Shown one piece after another: positions 25,106-33,425 of a stretch of DNA of 64,000 nt; position 1 is the stretch's first letter; each line of letters starts with the position of its first letter. The stretch is from the IMG/VR virus record IMGVR_UViG_3300022839_000006, positions 93,896 to 157,895 of that record. One strand, 5' to 3'. The stretch is from a virus. Position numbers and translations under genes: made by a program. The notes under the pieces are model-generated. The model worked only from the letters and a program-made list of their open reading frames with translations. It ran no database searches and was not told where the DNA came from.

Positions 25106-26147
25106 TTTTAAAAACTTCTATTTCTTGCTTTAACTCTTTGATCGCTTCTATCAAGAGGCCTACAATATTTCCGTATGCTACAGATTTATAGTCTCCATTG
25201 TCAACAACAACTTCAGGTATTACTTTTTCAACTTCTTGTGCAATGACACCCATGCCGTTCTTGTCATCTTTTGTAAAATAGACTCCTCTTAGCTTTAAGA
25301 CTTTTTCTAACGCTGAATCTATTGTTACGACGTTACTCTTTAGGCGAATATCAGAGAACGCAGTCACGTCACCAGAAGCCAAAATACTGCCATTGACTGT
25401 CAATGCTTGAGTTGGATTTGAGTTGTTGATTCCTACTCTTGCAGTTGCACCAATCCAAGTCACTCCACTTATTGCAACATTCCCAGTACCATTTCCTACT
25501 AGTAGCTTGTTTGCTTGAAGAGTTGCAAGTCCTGTCCCGCCACGCACCACGGGCAAAGCTCCGGCAGTGATCTTGTCCGCATCAAGATCGGGTATTCTTG
25601 CCACGTCGAATGTTCCTGTGCCAATAGCATTGGGATCAATGTTGGTTATGAGAGACCCGTCGCCTTGGAGCTTTGCTACAGTAAGAGTTCCATTCTGATC
25701 TAATCTTAGCTGGGGGTCTACTCCAACTCCAGTTCTTATTACAAATGGTGTCGAAGCGTTAGCTGTTTCAAGAGCTACGTTCCACGTAGTGACTGCACCG
25801 TTTGTAAGTCTTATTATAGGTCGAAAGCCAGAACTTGCAATCACGTCTAAAAGGTTTTCTTGGGATCCTGGTCCGTTAATTCTAAGAGGCGAGTTTACAT
25901 CAATGGAAAGTTCTGCGTCAGTTTCACGAGTTATCGAACTTAATGCAACGTCTGATATTGTAGAAAAATCTGCAACAAAAGCACCTGCGGAAAATTCTCC
26001 ATCAATTGCAACATTGCCTATTCTTGGAACTGGGGTTCCTGCTGTTACAACAAGAGCACTATCATTTATTACGCTAATAACCTCATTGGTTCGGTTTAAC
26101 CAAACCTGAAAGGTGTCTGATATTACGATTGGGTCTACAGTTGACAT
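25095..26147 (-). CDS. Tail fibre with S74 chaperone domain
   Basis: 350 aa. The N terminus (MSTVDPIVISDTFQVWLNRT) is a short attachment module. The middle is beta-rich with a TLTVAKLQGDGSLITNIDPN segment common in phage fibre shafts. The C terminus is an S74 intramolecular chaperone: SDIRLKSNV carries the self-cleavage Ser and Lys+5, followed by GMGVIAQEVEKVIPEVV and a coiled tail (LIEAIKELKQEIEVF). It lies 4 nt after the coiled-coil microgene and overlaps the next adhesin gene by 11 nt. A late promoter at 26190 lies 43 nt upstream. Confidence 0.87.
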   Translation of the reverse strand: MSTVDPIVISDTFQVWLNRTNEVISVINDSALVVTAGTPVPRIGNVAIDGEFSAGAFVADFSTISDVALSSITRETDAELSIDVNSPLRINGPGSQENLLDVIASSGFRPIIRLTNGAVTTWNVALETANASTPFVIRTGVGVDPQLRLDQNGTLTVAKLQGDGSLITNIDPNAIGTGTFDVARIPDLDADKITAGALPVVRGGTGLATLQANKLLVGNGTGNVAISGVTWIGATARVGINNSNPTQALTVNGSILASGDVTAFSDIRLKSNVVTIDSALEKVLKLRGVYFTKDDKNGMGVIAQEVEKVIPEVVVDNGDYKSVAYGNIVGLLIEAIKELKQEIEVFKNGN

Positions 26148-26151
26148 TTAA

Positions 26152-26328
26152 TTACCTATTCTCTAGTCTTATAACAGTTTCGCTCAATCTATTTATACAC
26201 TCTGTCAAAGACTTCACTTCTAGTCTCAGATCTGTTAGTTCCTTTGCCCGATTTCTTTCTGCCTGGTACTTTTTTAATTCTTGTAGATTTGTTTCGACGA
26301 TTGCTTTTGAAAAATTATCTCTTATCAT
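26152..26328 (-). CDS. 58-aa coiled-coil microprotein
   Basis: Uncalled small gene. Its ATG (26326-26328) overlaps the stop of the 1822-aa gene as ATGA and its TAA lies 4 nt before the next fibre start, filling the gap exactly. The product begins MIRDNFSKAIVETNLQELKK and is almost entirely charged heptad-like helix (LTDLRLEVKSLTECINRLSE), with no membrane segment. A coiled coil at this position could be a fibre attachment or assembly factor; the function is unknown. A late promoter for the next gene lies inside its coding sequence. Confidence 0.8.
   Translation of the reverse strand: MIRDNFSKAIVETNLQELKKYQAERNRAKELTDLRLEVKSLTECINRLSETVIRLENR
26190..26197 (-). promoter_or_regulatory. T4-type late promoter inside the 58-aa gene
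   Basis: Exact TATAAATA on the minus strand, 43 nt upstream of the S74 fibre start at 26147. Confidence 0.65.
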
Positions 26329-29300
26329 TGGAAGGAAATCCCTCTATAATCTAGTACCTTTGGCACTCGAGCAACATCGTCCGAAAGTAAATCAATCCGA
26401 ATCGAGAACGATCTAAACGAATAGTATGTGCCAGTGGAATTTGTATATGTTGTAATGCCAGCGAGTTTTTCTGTTTCTGGTATTTCAAATACAAATTCCT
26501 TATAATCATTCACGTTTGATGTGCTAGAGAATAGTGTAGAACCTTCAATTTTGTCCAATTCGAACCATTCGTTGTTACGCAACGAAACAGGGTCATCGCC
26601 ATTCTTTACTTTCAGGTAAACCTTAATGTCAGAACCTATCGGTCTGTATCCTGTGAGATACAATCTAAAGTCTTCTGCATCAAATCCTTCTTGTAATTCC
26701 ACTCTTTTGGATATGTACTTAGAAGTAGTTTCGACAGTGTCTGTTATATTATAGACATATGCAAATATCTTGGCAGTTTCAATGTCAACAAGCGGGGTGG
26801 TTGTTGCAATGGAATCTTTCTCAAGTGTGAGAACTACACGCAAGTTCTTGTCGTTTGTGATATCATTTGATTTACTATAAACAACACAACCCTTTTCGTT
26901 GAATGCTTTTTTGTCTGCAAAGCTGAACTCACTTGTATAAGCAGCATTTCCAGGCGCAGCAGGGTCTATCGCCTTCACTGCAGTTCTAACATTCGTATTT
27001 GTGTCAGTTATTCTATTGACCATAGCCTGTATGTAGCTCAATTCAATGTTATCAACTGAAACAATTGAAGCAGTTGCTCCGCTATCAATGCCGTATATAA
27101 TCCCAGCAGATGCAAATATTCTTGTGTCTCTTGCAGACGAATCTTCAAGAACTAAGAAGTCTGGCTTTCTGGTATTAAAATAATTGATTTTTCCTGCAAC
27201 TACTGGTCTTGAATTTATGGTACCTGCAAACTTTGGAAGCTTGTCTACAATAATTTGGGTAGAATTTGTGACAGATACGACCCGCAGAAGATCTTTTTCT
27301 CCTGAAGTGTGTTCAACATACACATAATCGCCTGCGCTGTAATTATTTAGAGCAGAACCTGTAACTACATTTGTTGTTACGTTGAGAACTAACTGATATG
27401 TGGTACCTGCCGCAGCAGTGAACACGTATGCAAGTTCGTTGTTAGCAAATCCACCTACAGTATTTTGAATGGAGAAGAATTCTGCGTTATCAGTTTCTAA
27501 TTCGACAGTACCCTGGTCAACATTGAAGTTGTAGCGATAAAGATCAAACCTGATATCCTCATCCTGATACGAGTTCCATGAGCGGTTGTTTGTCGACGTA
27601 AACAGAACACCGTCACCCCAATCCGAATTTACAGCAGTTCCTGTTAAGAGGTCAGTGCCTCCTACTTTCTGTGTAAAGATTAGGTAGTCTGGGTCTGCTG
27701 CGTCTGGCATTACAACTATTGCGTATTCTTTTTCGGTGTCTAGTCTTACAGGAGCCTCGAAGATTATAGAAGTTACGACTGATGCGTCATTGGATATGTT
27801 CACTTGGGATGCTCTTAGGTGTATCTTTGAAAAAGGAAGTATTTCAAAGCTAGGATATCCGTTTTCTACTTCTCTTATCATCACAGTAATGCCATTAGTG
27901 GCACTTTTTCTGCTAAAGTAAAGATCGAGTCTTCCTAGGTATAGGCAATCCGCCCCTTGTGTCATGGTATCTTTAACAAAGAAGGTCTGTGCGAGAGGAT
28001 CTCTTGGTGGGTCGCGGTCATCTCTTTCGCTTCTTTGTATTACCGGTGGAACTGGCGGTATGTTTCTTATAGTAACCGAGTTTGTGGTCGTGACAGAGCG
28101 CGTGCTCTTAATGTCAAACTCTGGTTTTCTTGTAGACATCGTTAGCCCAGTTTTTTCAATGCTGAAGTTATATGCGTTGAATTTCAGTCTTCCTGCTGAT
28201 GCAGCAGCGCTTTCTATATCTTCGAATGTGCCGACGTCTGCAATTACTAATTCTCTTTCGCCAATGATAAACGTATTGCCTGGGATTTTAAATATAGCAA
28301 ACAATTCTCCGTTACTGTTTGTTGTAACGGAGGTTCCAAATTTTCCTGCTCTACGGACTCTATCACCTGAAGTTGCTCCAGAGATATCACTGCGTAGCGT
28401 TCCAGGCGCAATGAAGTCATCTACAATTTTTTCGTCAAAGAAGAAGAAGTGTTGCGTGTTCGGTCTTAGACCATACATTTCGACAGAAAGCTCAATCGAT
28501 TTGATGTAAGGCTTGTATTGGAAATTGGTAACAAAGTCGCCTACAAATTCCTCTTGTGCAGGTCCACTAGCAACATTTAATTCTTTAAATATGTTTTTGA
28601 ATGTGTCGGTTGTAGTAGTTGTAATCTGCCTACCTGCCGCAGCATTTCCAGTTTCAGACACCTTGTTCGTCGATTTGATCTTTTTCTTTTTCGAGGACGT
28701 GAGAGGCACGAATTCGCTTATTGCCTCAGCAAATTCAGCAAATGGCGACACAAGATCGATTGCGTATGTCTTTGGAGTCGTTACAGTGTCATACGCAACA
28801 TCGTATTCTGGGGTAAGGTAACCAGTGCCTTTGTAGCTATAGAAATTGCTTGTACAGGTTCTAACATTTGTTGCATACTGCTGTCTCAAAAACCGAACAT
28901 ACTGGTTTGAACTTAGCGTAGCAGTTTTGTTGTCTACATCAAACGATTGGGTATCAGTAAATCCTTTCACCTTCAAGTTCAAAGGGAATTGTCTAAAGCT
29001 TGGGTATAGAGCATTTTCAGTAAAGTCAACAGAAGAGTTGAATGTGGGATCGCTGACGTCAGCAATTGACAGGTCGTTAAACGGATCCACTACGATTCCA
29101 TTTTTAAATCTGTTCAAGCCGTTTTCATCTTGAATTAGCAAATCACGTGTTGCATTTTCTAGCGCAGTAAGCTGCGTGTAGTATGTGATTTGATCAAGTT
29201 GCGAAGAAATTTTATCAATGTCTTGCATAGTGTATGTTTTTGTAGTTTTTCTCGTGAGCTGCAACGTCTCGTTTCTGCGACCCAATCTTGCAGCAAGTTC

Positions 29301-31793
29301 AGAGGACAGCAAAGGATATCCAGGAACTGTTATTTCAGCAATAATAGAATTTTCGCTCTTGTCAATTGCGTTGGCGGAATTGCCAGTAACGTCGCCAACA
29401 ATATATTTGAAGCGACCATAAGAGTTGCCCACAATATAATCTACTCTGCTTCCGTAGTATTCAATGTCAACAGAAGCGCTAGTATTAAATGCAGGAACCA
29501 CGTGATTTATGTCTATATCAAATAACTGTGTTGCGCTTGTTGGTAGAGAGACACCTGGTGCTAGCGTAGTAGCACCCCCAACAGTTGCGGAATAACTAGC
29601 AGTCGCTAGTCTATAAGGTCTAAAGTCTATTGACGATTTTAAATCAAAAACGTCTCCGTTTTCTGTCTCGAAATACGAGACGTATTCTTGGTCAATGTTA
29701 ACATAGCTATCTACTGTAAAGAAGTTAATATCAGAGCTTACATCTACTTTGAATGTTCTTACTTTTATAGTCAACGCTGCGTTGTTAGCAGGTAAAGTGC
29801 GGCCAGGTATCTTTTCGATGTATGAGTGGTCATAGAAATTGTCTTTTTGGTTTTTTACTAAGCGGAAGCTACTAGTAAAATCTTTATTCGAAGAGTCTAC
29901 TATGCTAATAATCTCAGCTACATCAGGGAGACCTAACGTATATTTTGATATGTCTGCATCTGTTTTGTATGTGGTTTTTACATACACATCAAGTAGTTGT
30001 TTCACTCTTTGTTCAGCACTTGTAAGTTTTGCGTTATAATAAACTGTTACGTTTTGCGTGCCTGCAGATGTTGTAATAACAAGGTTGGATCCTACAATGG
30101 CAGTATTTGTAATTGTCGAAGCAGTATTATTGTTACTTTGTATTACAAGAACATCTCTTAGTGTTTCCGCATCAAACACTTCATCGACCGCTGGTTCTAC
30201 TGTTATGGTACCAGCCGAAGAAGGTGCAACTTTACTTTTTCTAATGCTGAACGACATGTCTGAAAGTGATTTTACAAAAGATTTGTTTGCATCAAAGATT
30301 AGTTTTGATTCGGACGAATTGATGATTTTTGGCGTTATCTGAATTTGCCCATTAGTAGAACCTTCTTTCACGTAGCCAACATTTTCAAATGCTTGACCTG
30401 TGTTCATACGAATGGCATATAGATATACCCTGTCTCTCGTGTAGTTTTTAACAATAGCGGAACCAATTGCAACAAGTGACGAGTTCAAAAGTGAAACGTT
30501 GGCCATGGTGCCTATCGTGACACTACCAGTTGCTGCTATGACTTTACAGAAGCCGCCGTAATTGAAGTTTACTGGTTGGCTGTTAATGTCGAATGTTACA
30601 GTATTTGCATTTGGAACTTCGAATATTCTTTTTGAATCGTTTGCAATGCGATATCCTTTTGAATATGCGATTCCTTCGCCCATTTCAACAAAGAATGTGT
30701 CTGTTGCATCGTTCTTTACAATTTCAAATTGAAATTTGTTCTTCGTAAAGTCACCGTTTGTTTCGTACGTTCTACGTGCAAGCTCTTTAGCAATCGAATT
30801 AAATTCAGAGACGTTTCTTGTTTCGACTGCGTATCCATTTTCATATCTACGAAGAATGAAAAACTCAGCATCAGCTTCTGCTGCTACTGTATTCAGTGCA
30901 ATCAATCTTGGGACGAGTAGCAATCTGTCCGCACCGGGGGCGTTCTCGTTCGCTGAGCCGTTTGCGTTATCAAGCAGTGAAGTGTCCTGTTGGGAGTTAA
31001 CGATTGACTCATCAACTGCGTAACCCACCGATGTGTTATTAGGCTGAATTGCAAAGGGGTCTTCTTCATCAACTTCAGACAAATATTTACTAACAATGAC
31101 TGTTTGATCATCAACGAATAGGAAGTGCCCACGCTGGAACACAATACCTTCGGATGAGTTAAGACCGAACGACTTTCCGATTGGGCTAGAGAAACCTGCA
31201 ACTGAAGTGCTTGCTACAATGCCGTTGTCTATAGTTGTTTCGCTCGATACGCCCTCGACAACTTGTGTTCTAAGGATGTATTCTCTTACTGAAAGTGAAT
31301 CGTTAGGTTCATACACTTTCTTTTCAATGCCTTCTACTTCAACGGTGTTTAGATATACCATGAAGAACGTGTTAAGGTCTGGTGCTCTACTTTGAAAACC
31401 ACTTGTTCCTTGAATAATAAGAGACTTGAGACCCGAACTGTCTTCTATCTCGAAGTAATATTCATCAACCGTGCCGTCAATCTGAACTACAGTACGCTCG
31501 ATAAAATCTTCTGGTCTTGCTCTTCCTCCACCACCAGCAAGTAGAATACTATCTACAACTTTTGCATATTGAAGGTTGCGAATCTCTGTGAATGTGCAGC
31601 CCTTAATGATTGAACCTTCTTTATAGATATTCTCCCCAAACTGTTCAATTTGGTTTTGAAGCGTTGTTTGTAGCTGAGTCAATTCTCTCGCTTGAACCGC
31701 AAAGCCAGGCTTAAAAAGCACTCTATAATATTTGTTGGCAATATCATAGTCGTCAAAGTACGGTGCAATATTCAGATCTGTTTTGATACTCAT
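26325..31793 (-). CDS. Giant baseplate/fibre-attachment structural protein (DUF4815-like)
   Basis: 1822 aa, the largest gene in the window. The N terminus (DLNIAPYFDDYDIANKYYRV, LFKPGFAVQARELTQLQTTL, QNQIEQFGENIYKEGSI) matches the DUF4815-type family I recall from marine T4-like phages. Long beta-rich regions follow, with a central helical stretch and a lysine-rich patch (SSKKKKIKSTNKVSE). It sits immediately downstream of gp8, where T4 has gp9 and gp10, the baseplate proteins that connect fibres, and is followed directly by fibre genes. A baseplate-to-fibre platform role is inferred; the gp10 equivalence is not demonstrated. Confidence 0.75.
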   Translation of the reverse strand: MSIKTDLNIAPYFDDYDIANKYYRVLFKPGFAVQARELTQLQTTLQNQIEQFGENIYKEGSIIKGCTFTEIRNLQYAKVVDSILLAGGGGRARPEDFIERTVVQIDGTVDEYYFEIEDSSGLKSLIIQGTSGFQSRAPDLNTFFMVYLNTVEVEGIEKKVYEPNDSLSVREYILRTQVVEGVSSETTIDNGIVASTSVAGFSSPIGKSFGLNSSEGIVFQRGHFLFVDDQTVIVSKYLSEVDEEDPFAIQPNNTSVGYAVDESIVNSQQDTSLLDNANGSANENAPGADRLLLVPRLIALNTVAAEADAEFFILRRYENGYAVETRNVSEFNSIAKELARRTYETNGDFTKNKFQFEIVKNDATDTFFVEMGEGIAYSKGYRIANDSKRIFEVPNANTVTFDINSQPVNFNYGGFCKVIAATGSVTIGTMANVSLLNSSLVAIGSAIVKNYTRDRVYLYAIRMNTGQAFENVGYVKEGSTNGQIQITPKIINSSESKLIFDANKSFVKSLSDMSFSIRKSKVAPSSAGTITVEPAVDEVFDAETLRDVLVIQSNNNTASTITNTAIVGSNLVITTSAGTQNVTVYYNAKLTSAEQRVKQLLDVYVKTTYKTDADISKYTLGLPDVAEIISIVDSSNKDFTSSFRLVKNQKDNFYDHSYIEKIPGRTLPANNAALTIKVRTFKVDVSSDINFFTVDSYVNIDQEYVSYFETENGDVFDLKSSIDFRPYRLATASYSATVGGATTLAPGVSLPTSATQLFDIDINHVVPAFNTSASVDIEYYGSRVDYIVGNSYGRFKYIVGDVTGNSANAIDKSENSIIAEITVPGYPLLSSELAARLGRRNETLQLTRKTTKTYTMQDIDKISSQLDQITYYTQLTALENATRDLLIQDENGLNRFKNGIVVDPFNDLSIADVSDPTFNSSVDFTENALYPSFRQFPLNLKVKGFTDTQSFDVDNKTATLSSNQYVRFLRQQYATNVRTCTSNFYSYKGTGYLTPEYDVAYDTVTTPKTYAIDLVSPFAEFAEAISEFVPLTSSKKKKIKSTNKVSETGNAAAGRQITTTTTDTFKNIFKELNVASGPAQEEFVGDFVTNFQYKPYIKSIELSVEMYGLRPNTQHFFFFDEKIVDDFIAPGTLRSDISGATSGDRVRRAGKFGTSVTTNSNGELFAIFKIPGNTFIIGERELVIADVGTFEDIESAAASAGRLKFNAYNFSIEKTGLTMSTRKPEFDIKSTRSVTTTNSVTIRNIPPVPPVIQRSERDDRDPPRDPLAQTFFVKDTMTQGADCLYLGRLDLYFSRKSATNGITVMIREVENGYPSFEILPFSKIHLRASQVNISNDASVVTSIIFEAPVRLDTEKEYAIVVMPDAADPDYLIFTQKVGGTDLLTGTAVNSDWGDGVLFTSTNNRSWNSYQDEDIRFDLYRYNFNVDQGTVELETDNAEFFSIQNTVGGFANNELAYVFTAAAGTTYQLVLNVTTNVVTGSALNNYSAGDYVYVEHTSGEKDLLRVVSVTNSTQIIVDKLPKFAGTINSRPVVAGKINYFNTRKPDFLVLEDSSARDTRIFASAGIIYGIDSGATASIVSVDNIELSYIQAMVNRITDTNTNVRTAVKAIDPAAPGNAAYTSEFSFADKKAFNEKGCVVYSKSNDITNDKNLRVVLTLEKDSIATTTPLVDIETAKIFAYVYNITDTVETTSKYISKRVELQEGFDAEDFRLYLTGYRPIGSDIKVYLKVKNGDDPVSLRNNEWFELDKIEGSTLFSSTSNVNDYKEFVFEIPETEKLAGITTYTNSTGTYYSFRSFSIRIDLLSDDVARVPKVLDYRGISFQ

Positions 31794-31808
31794 GGTGTGC
31801 TTTTATCC

Positions 31809-33407
31809 TTAGAAGTCTATGATTAAACGTATTTGCTCAGCTTTGTCTTCTGTTCTATCAATTGGTGTCGAATCCGCAATAAATAAAACATCTCCGCTAT
31901 CACCAACATACGGTGAATATTCAATAGTATTTATACCAAAACTTGTAGAGTTGATTGTTAGTGGAAGTGAATCCACAAAACTTTCAGAATAAGGGCCTTT
32001 GTAGTCCGAAAGATATATTGTATTTTCTGCTGCAATCACTTGATGCACGATGCCTTGAACCGGTTCTTGTGTTACAGTAGAACCAACATCTATGCCTACA
32101 GATCCAGATGCTGTAACTATTTTTACACGATTGTCAAACGTCACAGCATCTATATCATCTTCAAAGGTTGTCGAAAATCGTGGCTTTTTTACCAAGCCTA
32201 TTTTACTATAAGTACCGAACCCAGGTATACTTGAGCCATTCAATTCGGATATAGTTTTTGCAATTCCTATGTGCCGACATTTTAATTCTCTTAATATATT
32301 TGTGCCATGACCACCGTCAGGTGAAATAATAGGTCTTAGTATTGCCCTTACAGCTCCCTCTCCTGCGTTGAAGCCTTGAGCTGCATCAACAACTACAGCC
32401 GTTGCCCTTGTATAGCCAGTGCCATAATTAAGAATTCTGACTGATACAATTCTTTGTTCTACAAACACAGGCATCGCAGTAGCATCTTCACCATCGCCGG
32501 TAATTATTATTGTAGGAGCTATTTGAACTGTGTCTCCCGACTCTATGAAAGAATTTGCTTCTACTATTAAAAATGGCTTTGAATTTTGTAGCCCAGACTC
32601 TACTATTCTGAAAGAAGACGTTTCAAGAATAGGCGAAGATTCATTTTTTCGGACATACAGCGTTCTGCCAACATAGAAGTTGGGTGTCGCAAAGTCAAAT
32701 GATTGGATGGTAGAAAAAGAATTGCTATTTGTGTTGTCTGACGAATCAAGTTTTACTGTCGCATTTAAGAATATTTTTGAAGTAACAACATCAAAACTTT
32801 CTACGACTCCAGCTATCAATTCGTAATTTCTATTTAGATCCTGATTTTCAACGAGTATTGAATAGATTCCATCATTAGCAACATTTTCTACTTCAGCATT
32901 TCTTACTACTGGCATAAATGTTCTGGCAGCAAATCTTCTATGTGTGTTATAAGGTGTTGACGACATATACTTCCAGATATAGCCATCAGGTAGTTCGTAT
33001 ATGCCATCCTCAATGCTGCTTGTAAATTCTGGTTTATTGAGAGAAGGAGTACTTCTTGCGTTTGATATGCACTTAAACAGATTGTAGTTGCCTCCTTCAA
33101 TGTCAGGCTCTACCACAACATAAAAAGTTTTTTCGGTTAGTATTGCCATATCATCAAACGGGGCATATGTGGTACCTTGCCTCCATACAATAACAGGTAG
33201 CATAAACGAAATGTCTTTAGGTCCGATCTTTGTACCAAAGATAGTTTTACCTAAGAAGTCTCTGGCAGTAGACAAAGTGTTGAATGAGTTCGGCTTAACA
33301 GTATCGACCGAACTCGAACCGAATAACCAGAAGTCGTTGGCAATCAGATTTTTCAAATAATAGTTCTCGACCATATCATAGTCAAATTTATCAAATTTAG
33401 TTGTCAC
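31809..33407 (-). CDS. gp8: Baseplate wedge subunit gp8-like
   Basis: 532 aa, longer than T4 gp8 (334 aa). Family-like features are an early FWLFGSSSVDTVKP block (T4: FGRSEPW), a FDDMAILTEKTFYVVVEPD stretch, YELPDGYIWKYMSSTPYNTH (T4: GDGYVWEYLFEIP), and the ending TPIDRTEDKAEQIRLIIDF (T4: MDQTEEINILFTF). The extra ~200 residues include Gly/Asp beta repeats. It lies between gp7-like and DUF4815-like genes, as in T4 order gp6-gp7-gp8. gp8 bridges gp7 and gp6 in the wedge. Confidence 0.82.
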   Translation of the reverse strand: MTTKFDKFDYDMVENYYLKNLIANDFWLFGSSSVDTVKPNSFNTLSTARDFLGKTIFGTKIGPKDISFMLPVIVWRQGTTYAPFDDMAILTEKTFYVVVEPDIEGGNYNLFKCISNARSTPSLNKPEFTSSIEDGIYELPDGYIWKYMSSTPYNTHRRFAARTFMPVVRNAEVENVANDGIYSILVENQDLNRNYELIAGVVESFDVVTSKIFLNATVKLDSSDNTNSNSFSTIQSFDFATPNFYVGRTLYVRKNESSPILETSSFRIVESGLQNSKPFLIVEANSFIESGDTVQIAPTIIITGDGEDATAMPVFVEQRIVSVRILNYGTGYTRATAVVVDAAQGFNAGEGAVRAILRPIISPDGGHGTNILRELKCRHIGIAKTISELNGSSIPGFGTYSKIGLVKKPRFSTTFEDDIDAVTFDNRVKIVTASGSVGIDVGSTVTQEPVQGIVHQVIAAENTIYLSDYKGPYSESFVDSLPLTINSTSFGINTIEYSPYVGDSGDVLFIADSTPIDRTEDKAEQIRLIIDF

Positions 33408-33425
33408 TGTTTAAACCTCGATGAG

